64,000 nucleotides of DNA from Capitulum mitella (taxonomy: Eukaryota; Arthropoda; Thecostraca; Pollicipedomorpha; Pollicipedidae), in contig CP099840.1 of the NCBI GenBank assembly GCA_030062745.1, positions 12,600,437-12,664,436 on the forward strand, in the 5' to 3' direction. Positions 25,433 to 37,400 of the stretch are shown piece after piece (within the stretch, counting starts at the first letter, position 1; each line of letters opens with the position of its first letter). Under the pieces are notes generated by a model. That model worked only from the letters and a program-made list of their open reading frames with translations. It was not told where the DNA came from and searched no databases. Made by a program: the position numbers and the translations under genes.

Positions 25433-28400
25433 GCGATATGTAAGGGATAGATATATTTGCATACATATTCATGACACATGAGGCCAACAACGAAGTTTTT
25501 CGGATTGCCTACTCACTTCTTTTTCCAAAGCATCTCAGCTGAAGTTGCCTAGTTTCTAACCGCTTGCCCACCATGAATAATAAATGCATCTCATTAATAA
25601 AGCAGACAATGAACTTCATCCCAAGCGCGCCATTCAAAAACTGTCCAAAGAAACCGTGGGAAACGAAAGCATCGCGATGCGTGGTGTGGCCCGAGCCATA
25701 CCTTCAGAGATGGGTTTTTATTGCGTTCGTGCAGGCACGGCTTGAAGCAAAGGCTTTTAGAAATCTCGACAGCGTATGCCAAGAGGCAATGCAGCAGTTT
25801 GTCTGAACACGCCCAAGCTCTGATGTTTAAAATGCGTCTCACTTTAAATGCACTTCATTGGAAACAGAGTACATGGAAACTCTGTTATGAAATTTTCAGT
25901 AATTCATTCTGACGCCTTTCGTACTACACTATACTCCGTTTTCATCGACAGCGAAGATTACCGAATAAACACAACTGCTCGGAGATCCTGGATTTTGATG
26001 ATTTTCATCATCACGTACTGCAGAGGATGATGCTGCCATTTTATTATTTTATAGGCATGGTAATTTTTTGGCATTTCGATAACGTCTCCCTCTTCTTGAG
26101 CCTCGTAACGCGGGCAAACTAAACTCTGCCGAAGGCACCCAGAGTGATCATTGTGCATATTTTATCGAAGGCTTGGCGATGAAATACGGGACAAGCTACC
26201 TCTTGGCTTCGCTAAATTGCCGAACAGCGATAATCATTGACCCCCAAGCAGAAATTTGTCAGTCACGACATCATTCTAAACCACGGCAACTTGAAATCAG
26301 AACGCTGCACCCACGATATGGGGATCCTTTCCGTCTTCAGGAATGTACGAAAAACGGGGCCGGCGGCTGACGTCGCGACTGGGCCGCTCACATCAGACGT
26401 CTCAACATTCGCGCGGACGTCGTGCGAGCGTCAGCGGCGGCGGCGGCGGCGGCGGCGCCAGGCCCGTCTGGCGGCGGCGAGGCCCGGCCGGCCGGCCCGC
26501 GGCCAATGGGCCGGCAAATCGCCAGGCATGGCCGCCGCCGCGTGCCTGGGCGACGCGTCGGCGAGATTAAACAGAATGCCGTCTCCCATGTCCTGCAAGG
26601 GCTTACGTCGGCGATCAAAGGGCACCGCCGCGCGGCGGCACGCCGGCCATGTGAGTCATTGTCGGGTGGCGGCGGCGGCGGCGGTCGCGGCGGCTACTGT
26701 TCAGTGCTCGGCCGGCGCCGGGGCGGTCCGCTGCAGAAGCAGTGCGAGCGGCACCGCTGGAGAACGCCGGACCGGAACAATGCAGGCCTTTGCTCTGACA
26801 GACGCTGGACGCATGAGTGTATTGGCATCGGTCCGAGTACATCAGGAGGTGGGGTCGCAGACGCTACGCTCATCACCGAGCAGACGACAGTTCCTTGCGG
26901 GTAACGGCCTATAAAAACATACAGCTGAAACGCCATTAAACTGCCCTCTCCAAAATTGCAACATATATTTTATTCGGCTGACAGAAGAACAAATGGGCGA
27001 ATAAGGCAAACGTGATCATCCGACGCAGCTGATCAGCCACCAGCCCAGAGCAGTGCTATCAGAAACATGCGGCGGTGGGCCACTGTTTGCATAGCTCGAA
27101 TACGTCTGCCAACAAAACAGCGTTCCTCATTAGAGGTGCTGTAATTCTCCGAACTCTAGGAATTATATCGATAAAAAACGACGACGACTGACAAATTACA
27201 GTGCATACGAAACCGTGTCAGTGGACACAAACTTTTTAATGACAGGGCAGGACCGCTGAACTGGTGCGTGTGGCTGGCAGCTGGGTCAATGGGTCATACA
27301 GTCGCCGACTCTAGCCATGACGACTGTACCGAGCAATGCGATCAGACCAAGTGCAACGCCTGCAAGCGGCGAATGGTGGGTCCTGCTGCTAAGCGTAAAC
27401 AAGACAAAATGTCTGCCATAGTAACCTAACCATTTGCAGCATACCTTTCGTACATCTGATGGCCATAAAGAAGCTTGGATAAGCTGGTCTCACTTAAACA
27501 ACATGCATCCACTATCAATGTCCAGATAACAGAATAGAAGCCAAGCTATCTACGTCACAAGCATATTTGCTTTCCAAAACAATTTCCCATGTCGGGCCAA
27601 AGCATCGCCCGTATTTCATTCGTGATCCCATGGATTGTCTTTGTTTTAGACAGCGTCGATGTGTTCTGTTGGCTTACATGGCTTAACCCTATTCCCGGCA
27701 GGGGGGACTGAATCCGCTCCCCCCTCGGGTTTTTTGCTTGCCAATTCCAGGCTTTTTAATGCAGCCTCACGAAACTTGGTGGCTTTTCCTAACTTTTCTT
27801 TCTACGCGCCGTGACAAAATTTCAAAATTTTATTTTGCTCAGGGGCGGAGCCAGACAACGTTTTTGGGAGGAACCTCAGGCCATTTTTGGTCATGTTGAG
27901 GGTAAAAGGAAAATGTCTGCCAAAAACAGTTTTTAAGATAGAACTTAAAACTTTATATGGATGCATAGCTAAATAGTTGGGCAATGTGCAGTTGCAATTT
28001 TGTTCGTCTGAGGTCACTTTACAAGGTCAGGTCAAGGTCAAAAGTCAAAATTTGTTTTTTTGCGATAATTTCGGCGTCGTTTTTTTTAAATGCCCAACCC
28101 GGAATAGATATGACGAAACACAATGTGCTCTACTTGTGTACCAAGGTTCAGCTTGATATCGGGTCGGGTCACGGAGCTATGACCTAAAATGTCACTGCGC
28201 ATACCCTATATCGCAATAGCCATAAAATGAAATTTTTGAAATAGAGTGAATTCAAGTGATTGAAAACGTTTACAGATAATATTAAATGCACACGACATCA
28301 TTACAAGTGACCCCAAGGTCACTGGAGGTCATTTAAGGTCAAAGGTCACAAGTTGATCTGAAGAACATGTGACCATGACAGTTCCCCCTTTTTCATGTCC

Positions 28401-31400
28401 CTGGCACCGCCTATGCTAACATCATACAAATATTGTGATGTGATTTGTACTTCTTTAACATAACATGGCTAGCAGAAACCAAAAAAAGTGTTTTTGCCTA
28501 TTTTGTTCATTCATTTGTTAGAAAACTAATCCTCCTATTTTTGAAACCCTGTGAACGCGCAGGAATTTTCTAAACATTTCAGATTTGTATACCCATGGTA
28601 AAAGCCCTATCCATAATCTCTCGATTCATGCCAGTTTCATTGACATCGGCCAATAAACAACGGAGTTATAAGAAGTCCAAAAATACCCCTGATTTTGGCA
28701 TTTTTGCCCCCCTGTATCTAAACATTTCAAAATTTTGAAAATTTGTTTTTATAAAAATGTAGTTCACGTCATGGCAAATCAGTTGCCGTTTGTTGCGATA
28801 AAATTGGATATGTAGTTCTCGAAATCTCAGGGGGGGGGGCGAATCCGCCCCCTGCCGGGAATCGACCATACCGTCTAGCCCTCCGGGAATAGGGTTAAGC
28901 TACAGTGCCCCAGTCCGTCCGTCCGAATAGGTAGCATCACCAGTACCGGCTGTCACGTAGTCTGCAGTATCAAGCGTGCTTATGACATTCACATTCCCTG
29001 CAAATACCTGAGTAACCGTGTCTCCAAGAGGTGAAGCCCAGCCTGTATCCAGCTCCTCAAGAGGACCAGTACTCCTTTCCGTCTTTCCGTCGTTTTTCCT
29101 TTCCGTCAAGCGTCTTTCAAACCCATCATATGGCGGCCAGGCCCTGTGCATCCTCACTGATATACGTACTGCTCTATAGCCCTGCTTTAAACGAGTCATT
29201 TAATCCCGTTCCCGGCGGGTGGAGTGAACTGAATCCGCCCCCCTTGCTTTTTCTGCTTACCAATTCCAGAGTTTTTGACGCGGCTTCACGAAACTTAGTC
29301 GCTTTTTCTACCTTTTCTTTCTACGTCCTGCAGCAAAATTTCGTTATTCTATTTTGCTCAGGGCCGGAGTCAGGCAACATTTTTGGAAGGCACCTCAGGC
29401 CATTTCTGGCCATATTGAAGATAAAAGGAAAATGACTCCCAAACATAGCGTTTTTAACATAGGACTTAAAATTTATATGGGTGCAAGGGGTCGACCCCCC
29501 CCCTGCCGGGAATTGGCCATACCGTCTAATCCTCCGGGAACAGGGTTATGAAGATATGTCTTGGGCCACACCTGCATCGTGATGCTTTCGTTTCTCACGC
29601 TTTGTCAGCCACTTCTTGAGTGACTGTCTTTAGATGACGCTCATTTTCCGGCTTTATTAATGAGATACTTAAAAAGCAGAGAAGTGATTGAAAAGCAAAC
29701 ATCGCCTATGACGCTGAAAAAATCGTGTACATTACGAACCATCCTTTCGTTGTTAATGGCGTGTAATTTTACATGCTGAGCTTCCTGCTTCTTCTTTGAC
29801 ATGACCGTACTAATTAACTTTTTCGGAGTACCAACTACATTTCAGCTGTTTCAGCCAAGTCCTGTGCTGCGGTGGTGGCTGGAGGGGACGTGGTCGTGAT
29901 GTCGGTGAGGCTGTACTTTACCGGGACAAGTCCCCAGACCCCCGTCAGAACCCGGGAACGGTCCCTACACTCAGATCAGAACCCATGTGGGGCCCCCAGA
30001 TCCATGTCAGACCCCAGGAACAGCCAAGGCGTCACGCGTTGAAAGAGTTCGCTATTTTAGTCGCGCCCCGTGCGGACGCCCAGCGTTGACGACGCGGCGT
30101 CTGCGCGTATTGCGTGTCAACTTGGTTCATACGGGGCCAGCTCTCCGCTCTCGACTCTGTCCCAGCCCGAGTCCGCCCGTCACGAGTATAGCTCGTCCTT
30201 ACTCGTGTGACCACCTGTCTCTCCCTCTCTCTTGCTCTCTCCCTGGTCCATGGAAGAGCGGCCGGCGGGAAGGCGGGTTGGCTAAATATAAGCTGGTGTT
30301 CACACCTTACCTAGGTGACAAACGGCCCAGCGGCAAAAAGCCGCCGGCAGTCGGCCGGGCTAAGCTGCATGTTGGAAAACATTGGCCGACCTCCGTCAAA
30401 ACAGAGCGCGCCAATTTGGATAGCGCGCGAACGGTGGTAAACAGCAGGCATGTGGCGCCGGCAAGCGGCAGGAATCCTCTCCCCGTCACGTCCCGGCCGT
30501 AACGCGTTACGTCCCGGCCGTAACGCGCACGCCGCCCGACACGGAGCACCGCCAGTCTCGCCCGTCACCGGAGGGCAGAGCCGCCGACCGTGTCCGCTGC
30601 CCGGGCAGCGACCAGACGTGTCCGCTGGCCGGGCCGCGACCAGACCAACGTACCGACGGACAGCGCTCGGTCGCGACGCGCGGCTCCCGGCCATCACCAG
30701 CCGCAGTGTCCGGCTCGAGTGTGCCGGCGATAGCCCGTGCCGGACCCCTGCCCAGCAGCATCCACCCGAGACCTGGTCATTTGCCGGGCAGAGGCGACGC
30801 CATGCGAAAGGCCCCGAGGACTGGCAACGCCCAAAACCGCAATATCGAAGAGGACATCCTGGATCTCACCACAGGAGGTGCTGGATCTTGCCACGACAAC
30901 TCCTTGACCTCACTGCAAAAGATTCCGGGCGTCATCACGACAGATCCTGGACCCCAGAACGACAAATTCTCGACCCCGCTACAAAAGATTGCCAGAGGAG
31001 ATTCTGGACTTCATCACAACAGCTTCTGGGCCTCGTCTCTACAGATTCTGGACCTCAACAAAGGACATCTTGGACTTCAGTGCCACAGATCATGGATCTC
31101 ACCACGACATATGCTTGACCTCCCAACTCAGCGGTTCTCGGGACTCGCCTCGAGATATCCCGAACCCCATGTGAGCAGTTGTGCTTCACCACGGCCGACT
31201 CGTGGCGAACCACGACGGCGTCGGCAGCGGCGGCAGCCGGAACGTTCCTGCAGATGTGCCCGCAGTCACTCAGCTAATTAAAGAGCCTGACGGCGCAGGC
31301 CTCCACAACGAGATCCCCCGGGCAATTATGGATGAAGACTTGCCGTGCTAAATCATAACAGCGAGTGAACAGGGGCCAACATAAGTAGGAGCAGACTCAC

Positions 31401-34400
31401 GGTGGCGATGAAATTATCCATCAATTATGACTAGCAGTGAGAGGGATGGTGCGAGCACATCATCCAGCGGTAAATTACGGGGCGCGAGAAGTTTACAAGG
31501 CGGACAACAAACAAGCGAAAGCTTTTGTCTCGTGCAAAAAGAAAACTGCTGCGACCACAATGCAGCTTCCATTGAGTGCGAATGGTCCAGTTAACGGTCT
31601 CGGCTGTCTTCATCTCGGCTAACCTGTGACCGGAACTTTGACACTGGCACTGTTCTTACGAAAGTGGGAGGCAAGCCAAGGCCCTATTGCTTCAGGGAGC
31701 CGCAGACTGGTTGACCTCATTCCTATGAAGAGGTGCGCGATCGTGAAGCGCGAGGTATTCAAATCCTTCTAAGGTACGTGCTCGGAGCACGATGTATAAA
31801 CACACGTCTAAGAAGTATTATGACAAATAGGAAACACGAAGGCAGGGAAAGCGACAGTCCTTTTAATCAACGGCAACCAGAATTGTTTTTCCCTGGTTAG
31901 ACGGTTGAGTTACCCAATTAGATACGATGTCTGACTGGTCAGTGTACTGCGAGATTGAATGAACCGGTCCTGAACGTGGTTTCATTCGAACTCCGGCTGG
32001 CCGGAAAATCCTTACTTGAGAAGAGGTTCGTGAATAATTCAGACGATGATCATTTTGCAATGACAGCTATGTTATATTGCTTTGCTCTTGGAATGGTGCG
32101 ATGCGCATTAATACGGTGAATCTCCCTTGCGCAAGTAGCTGAAAAGGTCACGACGAAAAGAGAAAGGCAGGAAGACAGACAGAGAGGCTAGCATCGCTAA
32201 AAAAATCCCATTTGTCCCGGATCAGTCTATCATGACTCCCGACTTCACAAACACAGAAGAGAGTAGTTCGCGATGCGCAGTCAATGATAAAGATTCGGAA
32301 ACACAGTGTTCGCCAAAACGGAAGTGCAAGAAGAACTAAATGAGACGCTGTGCTCTAACGAAGAGATCACTTCTATTGCACTTGCACTGGACGGCACTCG
32401 TAGGCTTACAATCAAAGCCCAGTAGAAATTATGCCGGTTGCGGAGAAACGGTGATTAAAGTTTAATAACACATCCCCAGAATCAAGTTTTCATTCTGGGT
32501 GGCGATAGGCCAAAACAAGTTGCTGGCATCTCTATGCCATGCTGAGTGCGATTATCCGAAATCATCATTGTTTCTTCAAATACAGAATGAAGGTCAAAAA
32601 GGACAGAAAAGGAAATGGTCGCGTGCTCTGTCTCCTTCAGTGCGCGGCACTTCACTTTTCATCGAAATCTATTCCATTCGCGAAAACATCTGCTCTCCCG
32701 CCATGATTGAGCAGCAATGCATCAGCTAAAAGGGCCTTCGGTTGTCTGAATTTCGGACAAGCTCCCTCCGACTGTCGGCCTGTTGCTGCAGGATCCAGAG
32801 AAACAGAGTAACGGTGCAATGGCCGACTCACCTTTGGACGGGACCTGGCCGTGTTTGACGTCGTAGCCGCCGCCCTGACTGAGCGCGCGCGCAAAGTGTT
32901 CGTCGACGACGTCGGCAGCGTCGCCGCAGTAGTGCGTGACCAGCACGCAGTTGGAGGCGAGGAACTTGACGTTGTGCTGGCCGGCCGGCTGTTCGTCGGC
33001 GTCCGTCCTGACTGGGGGTGTGAGGGGGCCGCCGGCACCAGGCGGGCTCTGGCCCGCTTTGTACTTCTGCAATAGGAGAGCGGGTATCAGCTCGGCCTCT
33101 CTGAGGTTTCTGTGACATTGGACTGCCGGAGTGGACTGACGCTTGCCTGCGATCGTCAAGTAAGTGCGGGAAAGGTCTGCTGGCGTGGCAACCAAGACAA
33201 GAGGCCGCGTATCTATCCTTGTCTTCGGCGAATTCTACGTCTTGGAGAAACGCAATATTTCCTTGCCATTGGGATGGGTTACATTGTTCCAGTTACTCCA
33301 GCTCTGAAGGATACAGGCTTGTTGGTTGCTTAATAGTAAGCAGTCAAGTGCAATGCAGACAACACACAATGATGCAGGATGCATCGGACGCACAGGAAGC
33401 GGGCTGGTTTTATTTCTGTGCCCAGCTCATTTCTGTTGACGCATTAACGTTGAAAGACAGCGCAGACTCCGTACTTTTCTCACTGTCAACCACTAACAAT
33501 AATTATTTCTTGCCTTTCCAGATCCAAGTCCACAGATGAATGAAGGAGGTCTAGACGTCATCCGCATGGCACATGGCCCAAAACTCATCCCTCTGGGCTT
33601 TGCCGGAATAACAGCGGAACATACTGCGTTTATTAAGCTCTCAAAGGGCATATACAAGAAGACCCCACTTAAGCAAGATTTTCGAAATTGGGCACTTTTT
33701 AAAAAGCTGCTTTTTATTTCGGGAAATTTTTAAGCGCTTTTTTGTTTGCTCTTTTCAACTGATTATAAATAACGCAAATTTCAAAGATATCACCAGGAGA
33801 AATTAGCGCCAGTACGCCCAAAACATGGCAATGTCGATGCATGCAGTCAGTTAATGCCCAGTTGCAATGTTCAGATGTGGTGCGTTGAGATGCTTTGAAG
33901 TGCAATGCCCTGGTACCGCCACTGCCATGATCAAAGCCAGAAGACATCTAAATTCGCGTCCTCTCAACTACAAACCTTCGAAGGTCCTGACTTCGTCTGA
34001 CATTGTTGGACCTAATCTGGATGATCAACCGAAACAGACAAAGCTATCGCAACCAGAAGTTTTTAGGTTGGAGGCAACTTGAAACTCGTTTGCTTTGTCC
34101 TTTCTCTCTAGTTTGCTTGGTTAACAGATTGGAGGATCATTTTGATTCCCGTACATAAGTGCGGGAAGCCATGCGAAGAACTGCAAATGCCAAGAAGCCA
34201 TGTATAGGCGAGGGTTAACGTCAAATTAGACAAATTTTCAGACCACGGTGAACTCCACGTCATAATGTTCGTACATACACAGCGGGCGAGCGAAGTGACA
34301 TCAATGATTGGCGCTACTATCCTCTTTATCCTCTTCCGCATCTCGCAAGGTCCAAAATATGGTTACTCCGACTTTTCTCTACCGAGCGCCCGTCCGTCCT

Positions 34401-37400
34401 CTTACTGCCTCCGCACAACGTCTCCGGTGGCTATTTGATCTGCTGCCCTTCCCGTTGCGATCACGTGACACGTGTGAAGGACGCTAGGGGAGGGCGAACT
34501 GCCTTCGCGGTCGATGAAGTGTCCTCCGCGGGGTGGCCTCCCACGACGTCACGTGATACTGGCAGCTCGAAACAAACGGCTATTCGCATGGGTCGAATCA
34601 CCACAAATTTACGTCTACGTTGTTCAGCGATAAAGGAATGTATGAGAACATTTGGAACCTCTGGTTTGACCTTCTGTTGTTTCAGTATTCTTGAATTACA
34701 GGTGTATTTAGTTGCAGGTTTGTGTTTGGAAGTTAGGATGTGGTACGCCTGGATTTACAATTTTTTCGCTCCAAAATTTCCAGAATAAACGCCGCCGATT
34801 TTGGACGCAAAGCAAACAGCAAGAAATGACCATGGAGTATTACAGTTATTCAAAAGGGTGAAGTCTCTCATCATTTAACTAACCCCAAAAAGACATCTTC
34901 AGATTTAATCATCTTAGTTTCAAATCACTAGCAGGGTTTGAAATTGATAGCAAAACGAGGAAGGCGATGGTTTAACAAAGGATTGTTGAGTTCCAATCGA
35001 CAACATTGCCGAGAGAGCAAAATACGTATGAGGAACGTGTAGGTTAGCAGTTTTTTGCTCAGTTTCGTTGGAAAATGTTTTCTTTAGAGAACTGCTGCTC
35101 GCGCAAGCTTCCGTTTTGCCTAATTAACTGGATTCATTGTTTTATCATGGAGGAACACATAGACGTTATGGATGCGACAGGTCAATGACGGTTCAAGGCA
35201 TTTATAAAGATGGGTATAAAATCCTGACGTGGAAAGCGCCTTCCATGGGCAGGTCTGCTCCAGCGTGGCCCGACGGGAGAACTGGTGGCCGGAGGGAGTC
35301 AGGACAGCGAGGATCAGGAGCGGGATAGGTTAGTTAGGTTGGATCGGTTAGATAGGTTAGGAAAGGGTGAGATGAGGTACGGGTCGGAAGAGAAAGTATT
35401 CAGAAGAGGACGGAGTCATGCAAGGGAGGGGTTGGGAATGGAAGTGGTCAGGAGAAGAAGGGTTCAGGATAGGGAGGGTCAGGAGAGGGGGTTTCAGGGA
35501 AAGGATGGGTTAGGGTAGAAAGGTTCAGGAGAGGGAGACTCAGGATAGGGAGGGTAAGGAGAGAGGGTTCAGGAGAGGGAAGGATCAGAAGAGGAATGGG
35601 TCAGGAGAGGAAGGGGCGGGGCCAGGAGAGGGCGGGTCGGCAGGTGGGACAGGTGAGGGTGTGTCAGAAGAGGAATGGGTCAGGAGAGGAGGGGGCAGGG
35701 TCAGGAGAGGGTGTGTCGGGAGAGGACGGGTCAGGAGAGAGAGTATCGGGAGAGGACGGGTCAGGAGAGAGAGGATCGGGAGAGGGTGGACCGGGAGAGG
35801 GGGGCCAGGAGAGGGCGGGTCAGCAGAAGGTGGGACAGGCGAGGGTGCGTCAAGAGAGGAATGGGTCAGGAGAGGAGGGGGCGGGGTCAGGAAAGGGTGT
35901 GTCGGGAGAGGACGGGTCAGGAGAGAGAGGATCGGGAGAGGACGGGTCAGGGAAGAGAGGATCGGGAGAGGGTGGGCCGGGAGAGGGGGGCCAGGAGAGG
36001 GCGGGTCAGCAGAAGGTGGGACAGGCGAGGGAATGTCAAGAGAGGAATGGGTCACGAGAGGAGGGGGCGGGGTCAGGAGAGGGTGTGTCGGGAGAGGATG
36101 GGTCGGGAGAGAGGGGATGGGGAGAGGGTGGGCCGGGAGAGGGGGCCAGGAGAGGGCGGGTCGGGAGAGGACGGGTCAGGAGAGAGAAGATCGGGAGAGG
36201 TTGGGTCAGGAGAGAGAGGATCGGGAGAGGGTGGGCCAGGAGAGGGGGCCAGGAGAGGGCGGGTCGGGAGAGGACGGGTCAGGAGAGAGAGGATCGGGAG
36301 AGGGTGGGCCGGGAGAGGGGGGTCAGGAGAGGGCGGATGGGCAGAAGGTGGGACAGGCGAGGGTGTGTCAGGAGAGAGCAGGTCAGGAGAGGGTGGGCCA
36401 GGAGAGGATGGATCAGGACAGTGTGAATCAGGGGAGGATGGGGTGCTGCTCGGCCGTACGGCCGGCCGTGTGCAGATCTGCCGGCCCGTTATCTGGTCTG
36501 CTGTGAACTGCTGGAATGTGACAGGCACAAACAACGGACCACAGCCGGCGCCGTATCAGCGCGGCCGCATCTCACCGACGCAACGCCGCCCGACCGGCTA
36601 ATTTGTCATCACTTTGCGTAAGAATTCCTCGGGCCGTTTCCGAGTTTCATCTGCGGAGATTGGCGGCTGATAAAATTCCGCCGGCTGCCCTGACGTCACC
36701 TGGACGTCACCCGTCCGGCCCGGCTCTGAGACTCCCCTGACTTGCCAGGCGTCCGGTCCGGCTCTGAGGCTCTCCTGACGGGTCACCCGTCCGGCCCGGC
36801 TCTGAGACTCCCCTGACTTGCCAGACGTCCGGTCCGGCTCTGAGACTCCCCTGACTTGCCAGACGTCCGGTCCGGCTCTGAGACTCCCCTGACTTGCCAG
36901 CCGTCCGGCCCGGCTCTGAGGCTCTCCTGACGCGTCATCCGTCCAGCCCGGCTCTGTAGTTCCCCTCACATGACCCGTCCGGCCCGGCTCTGAGGCTCCC
37001 CTGACGTGCCACCCGTCCAGCCCTGCTCTGAGACAGCCCACTGGCCCCTTGCCTTCAGCCGCACACCGAGCCGCCGCAGGTCGCCGAACTCTCCAGAGGT
37101 GTGCCGAGCTGCCGGCTATCGCCAGACGGGCGCCCGGCCGAGCTGCAGCAGGTCACTGGGGACGTACTGTGAGCAGCGCCAGGAGACCTGGCCGTCCCGG
37201 AGCTAAACTAGGTCACCAGACAGACGGCTTATATCTGCAGCACGTCAACGGGGGCGTACTTAACAGGGTAAGGTCACCCGGTGCTGTTACAGGCATGGGT
37301 ATCGTCCTAAGGGAACGGGACACCTCCGCCCGCGATTACAGAGCTAAATATTATGACTCCAGGTGCTCCAGTGGAAAGCCTCTTACAAAACTCCGTGTCC

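Larger units (their letters stand above)
27683..28898. mobile_element. piggyBac-like non-autonomous element, copy A
   Basis: The element 27687-28894 (1208 bp) starts CCCTATTCCCGG and ends with its exact reverse complement CCGGGAATAGGG. It is flanked on both sides by TTAA (27683-27686 and 28895-28898). Known of the superfamily: piggyBac elements insert at TTAA, duplicate it, and have ends starting CCC. A second copy of the subterminal CCGGGAAT motif lies about 35 bp inside the right end. No transposase frame is present, so it must have been moved by an enzyme from elsewhere. An internal segment from CAGGGGCGGAGCCAG (about 27840) to CTGGCACCGCC (about 28410) has its own inverted ends and may be a nested element. 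Confidence 0.82.
21390..32831 (-). other. vestigial intron 2 (about 11.4 kb)
   Basis: Bounded by GT at 32831-32830 and AG at 21391-21390, phase 1. It contains a possible small MITE (21926-22097), GC-rich blocks at 23600-24100 and 26350-26760, a short perfect hairpin (24639-24677), a CA/TA microsatellite, two related piggyBac-like elements and a degenerate tandem repeat at 30.86-31.17 kb. Other stretches (22.1-23.6, 24.7-25.3, 25.5-26.3, 26.9-27.6, 29.6-30.8 and 31.2-32.8 kb) are unique DNA in which I see no gene. In Drosophila the vg wing enhancers are intronic, so regulatory elements are expected here, but none can be named from sequence alone. Confidence 0.75.

Noticed and set aside
25278..25490. 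Open frames through CA/TA and similar microsatellites
   Set aside because: Translations are IYIYIY and VCVCVC runs from dinucleotide repeats.
30450..31281. 222- and 191-codon plus-strand frames
   Set aside because: Built over a degenerate 30 bp tandem repeat; both phases give repeating peptides.
35320..35365. TTAGG-like words resembling arthropod telomere repeat
   Set aside because: Only a handful of imperfect words at the edge of the purine-rich satellite; no tandem telomeric array.
35585..36601. Several open frames of 147-308 codons on both strands
   Set aside because: Low-complexity translations (RERVGRERG, PSPGPPLPAHP) of the purine-rich satellite in several phases at once; not a gene.
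36712..37034. Regular repeat spacing that might suggest a CRISPR array
   Set aside because: Units are contiguous with no unique spacers, and the context is a eukaryotic intron.
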